This document shows, in pieces, positions 26,313 through 34,077 of a stretch of 60,060 nucleotides of DNA (within the stretch, counting starts at the first letter, position 1; each line of letters begins with the position of its first letter). Origin of the DNA: Alphaproteobacteria bacterium (GTDB lineage: Bacteria > Pseudomonadota > Alphaproteobacteria > Paracaedibacterales > CAIULA01); assembly GCA_026400645.1 (NCBI GenBank), contig JAPLOP010000030.1, forward strand, positions 1-60,060. The letters are read 5' to 3'. The position numbers and the translations under genes are program-made. The notes beneath the pieces are model-generated. The model was not told where the DNA came from and ran no database searches. It saw only the letters and a list, made by a program, of their open reading frames with translations.

Positions 26313-27068
26313 ATGGATCAATTGGATATTTGGAACATCAAAGATCTGCATTCAATTGCTGGTTTGGTGCGACAACAAGAAAAAGTCGAGTTTGAAAAAA
26401 AAGAATTGGATAGCGAAATCCCGGATGAACCCAAAAACAAACCAGATGAAGCAGAAGCACCAAAAAACTTGCCCCCAGATGATGGCCTTTACGAAATTCG
26501 TCATAATGATGGTTTAATGCAAATTCCGTACAAGAATAAACTAAAGGATGGGGTTGCACATTTCTTTGATCAGACTGGCGCACGAACCAGCTGTCTGATG
26601 TACGTCGATGATAAGCTTCATGGGCAAGGCACGCATTTTTACCCCGATGGCACACCCGAAATTGTAACGGAATATGTGGATAATATGATGCATGGCCCGG
26701 CAACCAGTTACTATCCGGATGGTGCGAAACGGTTCGAATCGATGTACGCCAAAGGCAAGCTTGAGGGTGAGTTCGTTTTTTACGATGAATACGGCGATGT
26801 GTGCCAGCGATCCTTTTACAAAAATGGGGTTTTACATGGCCCCCGAACAACCTATTTTCCAAAGGCACAGGGCGGTGGCGTTTGTGAGGTCGCCCAATTT
26901 GAAAATGGTCTGCTGACAAAAAATCAGGACACATTTTATTCGACCGGGGAATTACGCCAAAGCGTTCCATTTGAAAAGGGAAGCCCTTTGTCCTATCCGA
27001 CCAATTTTGATAAGCTGGGCAAACCTATTATTGACCCCGCCAACCGTAATGTGGAATCAAGAAATTAA
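26313..27068 (+). CDS. MORN-repeat protein linked to VgrG (YwqK-like)
   Basis: The 251-residue protein has no signal peptide. Residues 1-65 are charged (many Glu, Lys, Pro). Residues 70-235 hold about six MORN_2-type repeats of the form 'G...Y(Y/F)P(D/N)G', for example 'HGQGTHFYPDG' and 'HGPATSYYPDG'. Such repeats occur in YwqK-type proteins often annotated as antitoxins. Being 8 bases behind vgrG it is almost certainly co-transcribed, so a T6SS cargo, adaptor or immunity role is reasonable, but no toxin domain is visible. The gene ends 56 bases before a family B palindrome. Confidence 0.75.
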   Translation: MDQLDIWNIKDLHSIAGLVRQQEKVEFEKKELDSEIPDEPKNKPDEAEAPKNLPPDDGLYEIRHNDGLMQIPYKNKLKDGVAHFFDQTGARTSCLMYVDDKLHGQGTHFYPDGTPEIVTEYVDNMMHGPATSYYPDGAKRFESMYAKGKLEGEFVFYDEYGDVCQRSFYKNGVLHGPRTTYFPKAQGGGVCEVAQFENGLLTKNQDTFYSTGELRQSVPFEKGSPLSYPTNFDKLGKPIIDPANRNVESRN

Positions 27069-27123
27069 TCCTAGATTTGATATAAAAAAGACAAAGAATG
27101 TTCGGATTTACTAGATTATCCCG

Positions 27124-27198
27124 GTGGATGGCCACGTCGGGTTTCACCCTCCTCGCCATGACGTCATGGCGAGTGAGCGAAGCGAGCGTGGCCATCCA
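27124..27198. repeat. Palindromic repeat, family B (GGATGGCCAC)
   Basis: GGATGGCCACGTCGGG at the left pairs with the complementary right arm ending GTGGCCATCC, with a second palindrome CGCCATGACGTCATGGCG at the centre. A second copy is at 43598-43676. It lies between the MORN gene and the TonB-dependent receptor, and a frame of the receptor runs through it. Confidence 0.75.
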
Positions 27199-27229
27199 GT
27201 TTAAAGCCTCGTGTTTGTTAAAATTTTTC

Positions 27230-29050
27230 ATGGTCTTTCTAATTATCCCCACTCTTTCGGCAACGGCAGCCTCTGATTTTCTGGCCCCCGTTGTTGTGGT
27301 TGCGCAAAAGGCTCCAGAATCCGACCCTGGCATAACCGTTCAGATCGATGCCAAGGATGCGGAACAAAAACAACATTCTTTTGTCAAAGATGCCATCGCA
27401 GATCATGCCAGCACCCACATCGTGCAATCGGGAAATGGGGGAAAAACATCCCTGTTCCTACGAGGGGGGAATTCTGATCAAACCCTGGTTCTGATTGATG
27501 GAATGCGGGCCAATGACCCAACGCTCGGCGCGTTTGATTTTGGATATTTGGGAACAGGCGGAATGGCGGAAATCGATATCATTCCGGGGCCTAATACGGC
27601 ACCTTGGGGATCTGGCGCGTCTGCTGGGGTTGTGCACATCAAAACGGCCAGGGGAAGCGGAAAAACGACAGCATCATCCACAATCGAAGGTGGATCATTC
27701 GGGATGAATCGTCAGGATGCTGCCATCCAGGGTCAAAAAAATTCCATCGATTTTAATCTGGGTGCCAGTCATTTTGGCGCCAATGGCATTCCGTCGACAC
27801 CCGCCATTGATCGAACGGTTCCACGACAGGGACAGCCCGATCCTTATCAGAATTATGCCCTAAATGCCCGAACGGGTGCGCAGATCAGCGATGCGTGGCA
27901 TGTCAGCCTGTTCAACCGCATACAAAAAGCACGGACCCGATACAGCGATATTTTCTATGCCGACCCTGCTTTTCAAGGGTTATCCAAACAAACACTGAAC
28001 AAGATTCAGGGCGATGGCCACCTGTTCAATGGCAGGTGGAAGCCAACACTTTCGATTGGATACATGGACCAGGATCGACGCGATGCCAACGAATTTCTAC
28101 CTAGTCAATCTTGGCGTGCCAATTACGGAAAAACCACCCAATTGAACTGGCATAACACCATAAAGGTCAGCAGCTTTTATACGCTGAACCTTGGGATGGA
28201 AACAGAAAAACAACAGTATAAATCCAACGATTCAGATGGGTACGCAAAGCAAGCCAGCGCCCAAGAAGATAGTATTTTTATTGGCAATAAATTCCGCCCA
28301 CACACACGATTGCAGGTTGAGATTTGGGGTCGGCTCCATAAACACAGCATCCACAAAAATCACCAAACATATCGAGGGGCCATTTCTTATATCCACCCAG
28401 AAACAAAAACAAAAATCCTGACATCTTATGGTACGTTGATAAAATCACCCAGCCTTTTTCAGTTGTTTGACAGCCGTTTTGGTAATGCCCAGCTACAGCC
28501 GGAAAAAGGGTACGGTTGGGAACTGGGATTTGAACACCCTTTGCAGGGGAAAAATTTTGTGGTTGGTAGTACGTTTTTTCGGAATCGGTATTCTGATATG
28601 ATCGATTGGGTTAGAAGTTATCTCAACATTGGAAAGGCCGAAACGCGTGGACTTGAATCGTTTATGAAAATTACCCTATCAGACGCCTGCCATGTTCGGG
28701 CAGAACACACATACCTTCATGCAAAAGATTTGCGAACCAATTTACAATTAAAGCAACGCCCCCTGCATAAACTGTCGTTGACCATGGATTATGCTATGAC
28801 AGAAAATTGGAGCATTGGGGCCGGCCTTATCCACACGGGCAAACAGGCAGATATAACGCGTTTTCCTCCCTATGATCGGGTTTACAAGGGGGGCATTACT
28901 GTTGTGCGTGCTATGTCATCCTATGCCATCCATCAACAGTGTCAGCTTTTCGGGCGGGTGGAGAATTTATTGGATCGTCGTTACACGCAACCAGCGGGGT
29001 ATCAACAACCGGGGTTTGCTGTTTATGGTGGAATCAGGGTGAATTTGTGA
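27230..29050 (+). CDS. TonB-dependent outer-membrane receptor (BtuB-like)
   Basis: About 606 residues. A signal peptide ('MVFLIIPTLSATAAS') is followed by a plug domain containing 'TSLFLRGGNSDQTLVLIDG' and 'EIDIIPGPNTAPWGSGASAG', and then a 22-strand-type barrel ending 'YGGIRVNL' with a terminal aromatic/hydrophobic pattern. It most resembles vitamin B12 or heme/siderophore receptors; the ligand is not readable. The frame is open 44 codons upstream, but that part is a palindromic repeat, so I start at ATG 27230; a TTG at 27215 would add a Lys to the signal. tonB overlaps it by 4 bases. Confidence 0.9.
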   Translation: MVFLIIPTLSATAASDFLAPVVVVAQKAPESDPGITVQIDAKDAEQKQHSFVKDAIADHASTHIVQSGNGGKTSLFLRGGNSDQTLVLIDGMRANDPTLGAFDFGYLGTGGMAEIDIIPGPNTAPWGSGASAGVVHIKTARGSGKTTASSTIEGGSFGMNRQDAAIQGQKNSIDFNLGASHFGANGIPSTPAIDRTVPRQGQPDPYQNYALNARTGAQISDAWHVSLFNRIQKARTRYSDIFYADPAFQGLSKQTLNKIQGDGHLFNGRWKPTLSIGYMDQDRRDANEFLPSQSWRANYGKTTQLNWHNTIKVSSFYTLNLGMETEKQQYKSNDSDGYAKQASAQEDSIFIGNKFRPHTRLQVEIWGRLHKHSIHKNHQTYRGAISYIHPETKTKILTSYGTLIKSPSLFQLFDSRFGNAQLQPEKGYGWELGFEHPLQGKNFVVGSTFFRNRYSDMIDWVRSYLNIGKAETRGLESFMKITLSDACHVRAEHTYLHAKDLRTNLQLKQRPLHKLSLTMDYAMTENWSIGAGLIHTGKQADITRFPPYDRVYKGGITVVRAMSSYAIHQQCQLFGRVENLLDRRYTQPAGYQQPGFAVYGGIRVNL

Positions 29051-29652
29051 GGTATAAACACACACTTGTTATTTCGGTTTTGGCACATGGTCTTGCTTTT
29101 GCGGGTGGGATAGCTTTGCCTGATCTTTTGGATGTTTTTCAAGGACCCATGAAAAAAAGGAGTCTGGGGAGAGCAGAAAATGATGTTCCAACTGTTTCTG
29201 TTATTTGGCAAGAGAGGCCGGCTTTGTTGGTGGCGCCAGCTGTTGATTCTGGATTGCTTCGTCAGGCTTTGCCCTCCTCGCAAAGACGTTATGGAGGGCT
29301 GACAAAGAGAGCACAGCAAACCAGCGCCTTCATCTCCGACAAACATGAACCCTCAGCATCTCCCTCGTCGCCACTGACCCTGACCCCATCCCCGAACAAC
29401 CTACCCCCGGAATATCCAGAAGAAGTTCGCCAAAAGGGAATCACCGGGCAGATGATCATCGCCCTATCCATCAACAACCACGGGAACGTTATCGACGCCA
29501 AATTAGAATCAGGCTTTGCAGTTGACCCCCTCTTACAAAAGGCTGCCCTTGCGGCCGTTCGTGCATGGAAATTTATTTATAAAGATGGAACGCCAGGGGA
29601 TGATGCCATCGTTCGTCGCTTTGTTCCCATTACGTTTGAATTAACTGATTAA
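29047..29652 (+). CDS. tonB: TonB-family energy transducer
   Basis: The GTG start overlaps the receptor stop as GTGA, so the two genes are translationally coupled. The 201-residue protein has an N-terminal membrane anchor (about 6-24), a periplasmic linker and a C-terminal TonB domain with 'PPEYPEEVRQKGITGQ' and 'LQKAALAAVRAWKF'. It would carry proton-motive energy to the upstream receptor. Residues 67-84 are encoded by an in-frame palindromic repeat half-copy. The linker is shorter and less Pro-rich than usual. No exbB/exbD gene is nearby. It converges on the fusion gene with a 23-base overlap. Confidence 0.88.
   Translation: MRYKHTLVISVLAHGLAFAGGIALPDLLDVFQGPMKKRSLGRAENDVPTVSVIWQERPALLVAPAVDSGLLRQALPSSQRRYGGLTKRAQQTSAFISDKHEPSASPSSPLTLTPSPNNLPPEYPEEVRQKGITGQMIIALSINNHGNVIDAKLESGFAVDPLLQKAALAAVRAWKFIYKDGTPGDDAIVRRFVPITFELTD
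29248..29298 (+). repeat. Half-copy of the family A palindrome inside tonB, in frame
   Basis: The DNA here reads TGGATTGCTTCGTCAGGC and then CCCTCCTCGCAAAGACGTTATG, matching the left half of the family A core at 33980-34051. It is read through in tonB without a stop and encodes 'SGLLRQALPSSQRRYGG' in the linker between anchor and TonB domain. Confidence 0.7.
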
Positions 29653-32600
29653 GCCTGGATGCAATCCACAACCTTGTTAATTTCTCCTGAACTGAATTTT
29701 GTCCCAGGCGATCTTTTAATGTATCGAAACTAACACAATCCAAACCCTGATCTTGGTTAATGCAGGAAAAAACAATTTTTTCCTCGCCCGTATGGGGGTC
29801 AACGTGATGCTGCAGACATTGCCCACAGATCCCCTTCATCATGCATTGCATGGGGGAATTGATGCTACCAATGGCTAGATGGTTGGGCCTTAGAAAGGGT
29901 TTCAGAATTGTATGACGGGCCCTGGTCACGGCGGCCATCATTTGATCTGATCCAATGACCAGGATTCGGTCAACTTCGTTCAGCGGTATTTCTGTTCGAC
30001 CCAACGTCCCATTACCAAAACATTTTAATGCATCCACAATATTTCCAATAAAACTTAGATCCTGCGGGCGATTGGGCAACAAACCCGGCAGCGCATCGCA
30101 ACACCAAACGATTTGATCGGCTGCCTGCTCAATCTGATTTTCCATAAAAAGATCTTGTGGTTTTTTATAACCCGCAAAATACAGAACGCGGCACCCTGCT
30201 GCCTTCATCGCCTGGCCAATGGAAAACAAAACAGCATTGCCCAATCCACCACCAATCAACAAAACCGTTTCATTGGTTGGTATTTCGGTCGGCGTCCCGG
30301 TTGGGCCCATCAACGTGACGGGTTCGCCAACTTTAAGGTGGGCACACAGGTTCGATGATCCCCCCATCTCTAGCACGATCAGGGACAAAAGCCCCCGGTC
30401 CGCATCAACCATGGCCCCGGTTAAGGCAATCCCCTCCATCACCAAACCACCCAATGCGATCGTTTCAAAGTTTTGAAGCCTGTAAAATTGCCCTGGCTTG
30501 AAATTCCTGGCGGCCATGGGGGCCTTTATAACAACCTCGACAATTGTGGGGGTTAGGCGCTTGATTTCATGAACGTGAGCGCGCAGTAAAATGTTGATCC
30601 GCATCAAAAATTGGGATGAACTTTCCCCATTGCCAGCGCAGTCTTTCAGGGCACGACTCAGCGCGGGATATCCCCGTTTTGCGCTAGCCATCGCTTTAAC
30701 CACACTGCCAGCAAAGGATGGATCACAGTCACCAAAAAAACTGACAGCTTTGCCCGCACCTGGTGCAGTGGCGTTCTGACCCGTCCCTGCTGCAATCAAA
30801 ATCGTTCGGGCTGGAACAATTTTTTGCATCCCTTCATGATCGACAAGTAACCCATTTGCATGACCATCAGCATCGATCACAACTTTTATGGGCGTGGCAT
30901 GATCCACAATTTGAATCCCTTCCTCCAGGGCTTTTTTAACCTCCTCTGGGTTTAGAATCGACCCAGGAGATTGTTTAAAATCCCCTCGATACACAATCGT
31001 AGAACCACCCCATTCCGTCAACAAACGATGCTTGTCCGCGGGCGTTTGCGCCTGACGCAAAGACATCGCATGCGCCATCATTTCATTGGCCAGGGACTGT
31101 TCGGCCACTGTCCATCCAAAGCGAACGGTTTCATCACCAAATTCATTGACCAGGGATTCGTATCGCATCAGAAATTTTTCAACCTGAACCGGGTAATACG
31201 CCAACGCTTCGGTTGCGGTATCAATCGCTGTTAGACCGCCCCCAATAACAACAATGGGCAAACGAATTTGAAGATTGGCAAACGAATCCATTTTTGCAGC
31301 GCCCGTCAATTGCAAAGCCATCAAAAAATCGCTGGCCTGCCGCACACCGGGTGCCAGGGAATTTTCCATCGGAATCAGCTTTGGACTACCAGCGCCAAGG
31401 CATAACGCAACATGATCAAATCCCAATTCAATGGCCTGATCAATGGTCACTGTTCCATCCAGGCGAACCCCACCAATCACACTAAACCGGGATCGACGTT
31501 CTAGTAACAAACGAATAATCTTGAGGAAATTTTTGTCCCAACGCACTGTAATGCCATATTCGGCTACGCCACCGAATCCACCAACAATGCGGTCGTCCAA
31601 ATCTTCCTGGATGGATTGAATGGTGTGAATTGGGGCAAATGGTACTGACAAGGGTTCGATTTTCAAACCATCAATTCCAACAACGGTATGGCCGTCATTC
31701 AACAAATAATGGGCCAACGTAAACCCAGCTGGCCCCATTCCGGCCACAAGGATTTTTTTTCCAGTACCAGGCAACGGAAGCGGACGTTTGAAATTGAAAG
31801 GGTTCCAGCGCGTCAGCAAGCTGTAAATTTCAAACCCCCAGGGAAGATTCAAAACATCACGCAAGATTTGTGTTTCAACTCCCGGAATGTCAACAGGATC
31901 TTGCTTTTGATAGATGCAGGCTTTCGTGCAGTCATTGCAAATACGATGCCCCGTGGCCGCAATCATGGGGTTGTCGATGATTGCCGTTGCCAGTGCGGCG
32001 ATTGAATATCCCTGCGACTTCAATTCGTTCATTTCGGATATTTTTTGATCCAATGGGCACCCCGATTTTTGCCCAAGGCCCTTGGAACAAGAATCCTTTT
32101 CCCGGTGATGGCACCAAATACAATAATTCGTCTGATCGATGGCCTGGTCCAGGCGGAGGCCTCTGTCGGTCAATTTAAACCCTTCACGATAATGGGGGTT
32201 TGTTTCCTGCACGTCTGTGTTTTTCTTGGGAAGCTTAAAAAGAACCCCATCCCCATGACGATCTTGACCGTCGGATGTTAATGTGGCCCATGCGGCATAC
32301 CGGGCGGCTGCGTCCAATTCTGACTGATAGTGCGTTTCGTTATCAAGCCACCCCGCGATTGTTTGGGCGAATTGCAGTTCGTCCTCAACAGGGGGGATGC
32401 CTGCGCCATCGCATGGGTTTGGCTTTGGATATTTTTTAACCGCATACCGCTGGACAAATTGCCGCTTGACGGTGATCAAGGGGGCTAACTTTTGATGTTG
32501 AGCCTGAAGCCAAAGAATTTGGGCGCGATTATTAAACAGACTTGCGACGAAATCCTCTATCGGCGCAGCAAGGTCGAGAATAAGTGCGCTTTTTTGTTGG

Positions 32601-32761
32601 TCGTTCAGTAATCCTTGGCGGGCATTGTGATAAAATTCACCAAGGATGGGAAATTCTGTGTTTAAAAACGCCTGAAAATAACCATCCACCTTCATCAGCC
32701 CATCAAGAGTGTATAGGTCATCGAATGAGAGGTGAAAGCCTAATTTTAATTCTAGAGCCAT
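29630..32761 (-). CDS. Large FAD/iron-sulfur oxidoreductase: GltD/NfnB-like domain fused to PyrK/NfnA-like domain
   Basis: The protein has 1043 residues. Residues 1-200 are of unknown fold. Cysteines 214, 217, 225, 235 and then 275, 278, 282 match iron-sulfur sites preceding GltD-type domains. 'GMGPAGFTLAHYLLNDGHTV' (about 341-360) is a dinucleotide fold and 'IVVIGGGLTAIDTATEA' a second. From about 735 a ferredoxin-reductase-like part begins ('FKPGQFYRLQ', 'LIGGGLGNAVL') and ends in a PyrK-type cluster 'CMMKGICGQCLQHH' plus 'FSC'. NfnAB, an NADH/NADPH/ferredoxin bifurcating transhydrogenase, has the same two halves as separate chains. The real partners here are unknown. Confidence 0.8.
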   Translation of the reverse strand: MALELKLGFHLSFDDLYTLDGLMKVDGYFQAFLNTEFPILGEFYHNARQGLLNDQQKSALILDLAAPIEDFVASLFNNRAQILWLQAQHQKLAPLITVKRQFVQRYAVKKYPKPNPCDGAGIPPVEDELQFAQTIAGWLDNETHYQSELDAAARYAAWATLTSDGQDRHGDGVLFKLPKKNTDVQETNPHYREGFKLTDRGLRLDQAIDQTNYCIWCHHREKDSCSKGLGQKSGCPLDQKISEMNELKSQGYSIAALATAIIDNPMIAATGHRICNDCTKACIYQKQDPVDIPGVETQILRDVLNLPWGFEIYSLLTRWNPFNFKRPLPLPGTGKKILVAGMGPAGFTLAHYLLNDGHTVVGIDGLKIEPLSVPFAPIHTIQSIQEDLDDRIVGGFGGVAEYGITVRWDKNFLKIIRLLLERRSRFSVIGGVRLDGTVTIDQAIELGFDHVALCLGAGSPKLIPMENSLAPGVRQASDFLMALQLTGAAKMDSFANLQIRLPIVVIGGGLTAIDTATEALAYYPVQVEKFLMRYESLVNEFGDETVRFGWTVAEQSLANEMMAHAMSLRQAQTPADKHRLLTEWGGSTIVYRGDFKQSPGSILNPEEVKKALEEGIQIVDHATPIKVVIDADGHANGLLVDHEGMQKIVPARTILIAAGTGQNATAPGAGKAVSFFGDCDPSFAGSVVKAMASAKRGYPALSRALKDCAGNGESSSQFLMRINILLRAHVHEIKRLTPTIVEVVIKAPMAARNFKPGQFYRLQNFETIALGGLVMEGIALTGAMVDADRGLLSLIVLEMGGSSNLCAHLKVGEPVTLMGPTGTPTEIPTNETVLLIGGGLGNAVLFSIGQAMKAAGCRVLYFAGYKKPQDLFMENQIEQAADQIVWCCDALPGLLPNRPQDLSFIGNIVDALKCFGNGTLGRTEIPLNEVDRILVIGSDQMMAAVTRARHTILKPFLRPNHLAIGSINSPMQCMMKGICGQCLQHHVDPHTGEEKIVFSCINQDQGLDCVSFDTLKDRLGQNSVQEKLTRLWIASRLNQLIQT

Positions 32762-32895
32762 TGTTTTTGTTTGGATTAAACGTGTATTCGTTTCAGGTTC
32801 TTTTCTGCAAAACTATCTATATTATGTCATCCCCGAGCAGACAGGAAGACAGAACCTGGGCTCTGCCCTAAGCTCTGCACCACACACAAAACAAC

Positions 32896-32997
32896 CCCCC
32901 CGTCATCCCGTGGCTTGACCACGGGATCCACAATGGAATACATGGGTCCCGTGGTCAAGCCACGGGAGGGAGGTGAAAATCATTAACAATGGGTATA
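32896..32997. repeat. Palindromic repeat, family D, with IS630-like end
   Basis: The palindrome CCCGTGGCTTGACCACGGG occurs twice in opposite orientation (32908-32926 and 32947-32966) around a short spacer. The right side continues to GGGTATA at 32991-32997. Read inward, that end is TATACCCATTGTTAATGAT followed by TTTC, which resembles the left end of the IS630-type element at 59922. A looser stretch (CATCCCCGAGCAGACAGGAAG) fills 32825-32895. Nothing codes between the fusion gene and hpf. Confidence 0.7.
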
Positions 32998-33033
32998 TTA
33001 CCTCAAAATCAAATCATGTAAACTCTAGAAATT

Positions 33034-33603
33034 CTAAGCAGGCTTGCGTGTTGGATCAATCCAGCCGATATGCCCATCAGCACGACGGTACACAACGTTC
33101 AATTCACCATTCACGGCATTACGGAACATTAACACAGGCTTATCGGACACATCCATTCTCATGACGGCATCGCCGACACTTAGGCTGCTGATTTCCTTGG
33201 CCATTTCAGCGATGATCAGCGGATTCTCCTCGGCTGTGTCTTCGTCGCTTGGCTTGATAACAAAGTATTGCCCAGCCATGTTTTCTTTATCAAGTGCGTG
33301 GTGATGACGCTTACGATCCCGCAGACGTGTTTTGTATTTTTTAATACGGGTCTCTAATTTTTCTAAAGCATTTCGGACACTTTTGTAAGCATCGTCATCC
33401 ACGCCATGGCAATTAACAACAAAGTTATGACTGATATGAACAGAAATATCTGTTTTAAATAAGTGGTGATCTTTACTCAGAACAACATGTGCCTCCATTA
33501 TATCTTTCATATAATGGGTAATCAGGGTGCGAAGTTCGTCATTAACGAATACTTTTAAACTTTCGCCGACTTCGATGTTTTTTCCTGTGATATTAATTGG
33601 CAT
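33034..33603 (-). CDS. hpf: Ribosome hibernation promoting factor, long form
   Basis: The 189-residue protein has an N-terminal S30AE/YfiA domain (1-100) that binds in the decoding channel. The C-terminal dimerisation domain of long HPF (about 130-187) contains 'KPVLMFRNAVNGELNVVYRRADG'-type sequence; its key part is 'LMFRNAVNGELNVVYRR'. Long HPF pairs 70S ribosomes into inactive 100S dimers when growth stops, which fits the rsh gene found here. No rpoN or ptsN lies beside it, unlike in many proteobacteria. Confidence 0.93.
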   Translation of the reverse strand: MPINITGKNIEVGESLKVFVNDELRTLITHYMKDIMEAHVVLSKDHHLFKTDISVHISHNFVVNCHGVDDDAYKSVRNALEKLETRIKKYKTRLRDRKRHHHALDKENMAGQYFVIKPSDEDTAEENPLIIAEMAKEISSLSVGDAVMRMDVSDKPVLMFRNAVNGELNVVYRRADGHIGWIDPTRKPA

Positions 33604-33644
33604 GGTATTTTCCCCTTAAGCCAGGTTTTGTTTCTTCATGTTTA

Positions 33645-33673
33645 AAGTTAGTTCTCTTATAACAATTCGTCAA
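33645..33673 (-). promoter_or_regulatory. Possible hpf promoter
   Basis: On the minus strand TTGACG (33673-33668) and TAACTT (33650-33645) are 17 bases apart, about 40 bases before the hpf ATG. This is a pattern match only. Confidence 0.4.
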
Positions 33674-33689
33674 GCGCGGTATCATGTAA

Positions 33690-33920
33690 ATCAACGGCCA
33701 CCCCCTGAAAAGAGCTTGTTTTTGTTAAAAATCAAGGGGTCTTTCAGGAAAGCAGGCGGGTCTTCTAGCCCAATCCCCGTCCGCGGCCCCCCCCTGCACA
33801 GGGTGTGTTAGGCGGGTTGGCGGGCTTTAATTCCCCAGGCCCTGCGCATCACATAGGTATCTACACAAGCATGAGATTACTGTCGGCATGTAATTTCCCT
33901 TAGTGCATCTTATACTTGTG
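33690..33920. other. GC-rich structured intergenic region, possible RNA gene
   Basis: This stretch between hpf and the 34-residue-repeat gene has no convincing reading frame. Part of it (about 33755-33860) is much richer in G and C than its surroundings. It holds several hairpins: ACACAAG at 33853 pairs with CTTGTGT near 33914, with an inner ATTAC/GTAAT pair; a CCTGCACAGGG palindrome near 33802; and CCCCTGAAA/TTTCAGG at 33704 and 33750. This could be a structured RNA on either strand or a degraded palindromic element. I could not match it to 6S, RNase P, SRP or tmRNA by eye. Confidence 0.35.
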
Positions 33921-34060
33921 TAACCTGAGTTCGACGTAAAAACCCCAAAAAGCCTTATCGGGACTGGTGTTTGAAGGCCTGAATTGCTTTATCGGGCTGC
34001 GCCCTCCGCGCAAAGACGTCATTGCGAGGAGCATAGCGACGAAGCAATCCAGGATTGTCC
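33921..34060. mobile_element. MITE-like element, family A, copy with one clear end
   Basis: The left end TAACCTGAGTTCGACGTAAA is the best-conserved family A terminus. CCCCAAAAAGCCTTATCGGG follows, then the palindromic core at 33980-34051 (GAATTGC... GACGTCATTGCG... GCAATCC). The right inverted terminus is not visible, so the copy is probably truncated where the repeat-protein gene ends. Confidence 0.65.
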
Positions 34061-34077
34061 AGGAAAAGATGAGGTTT

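Noticed and set aside
26338-26970. 210-residue open frame on the minus strand opposite the MORN gene
   Set aside because: The plus-strand MORN repeats are unmistakable; the antisense product has no recognisable pattern and no ribosome site.
32896-32966. Possible CRISPR repeats (family D palindromes)
   Set aside because: The palindromes occur singly or as one hairpin pair, are kilobases apart and have no regular spacers or cas genes.
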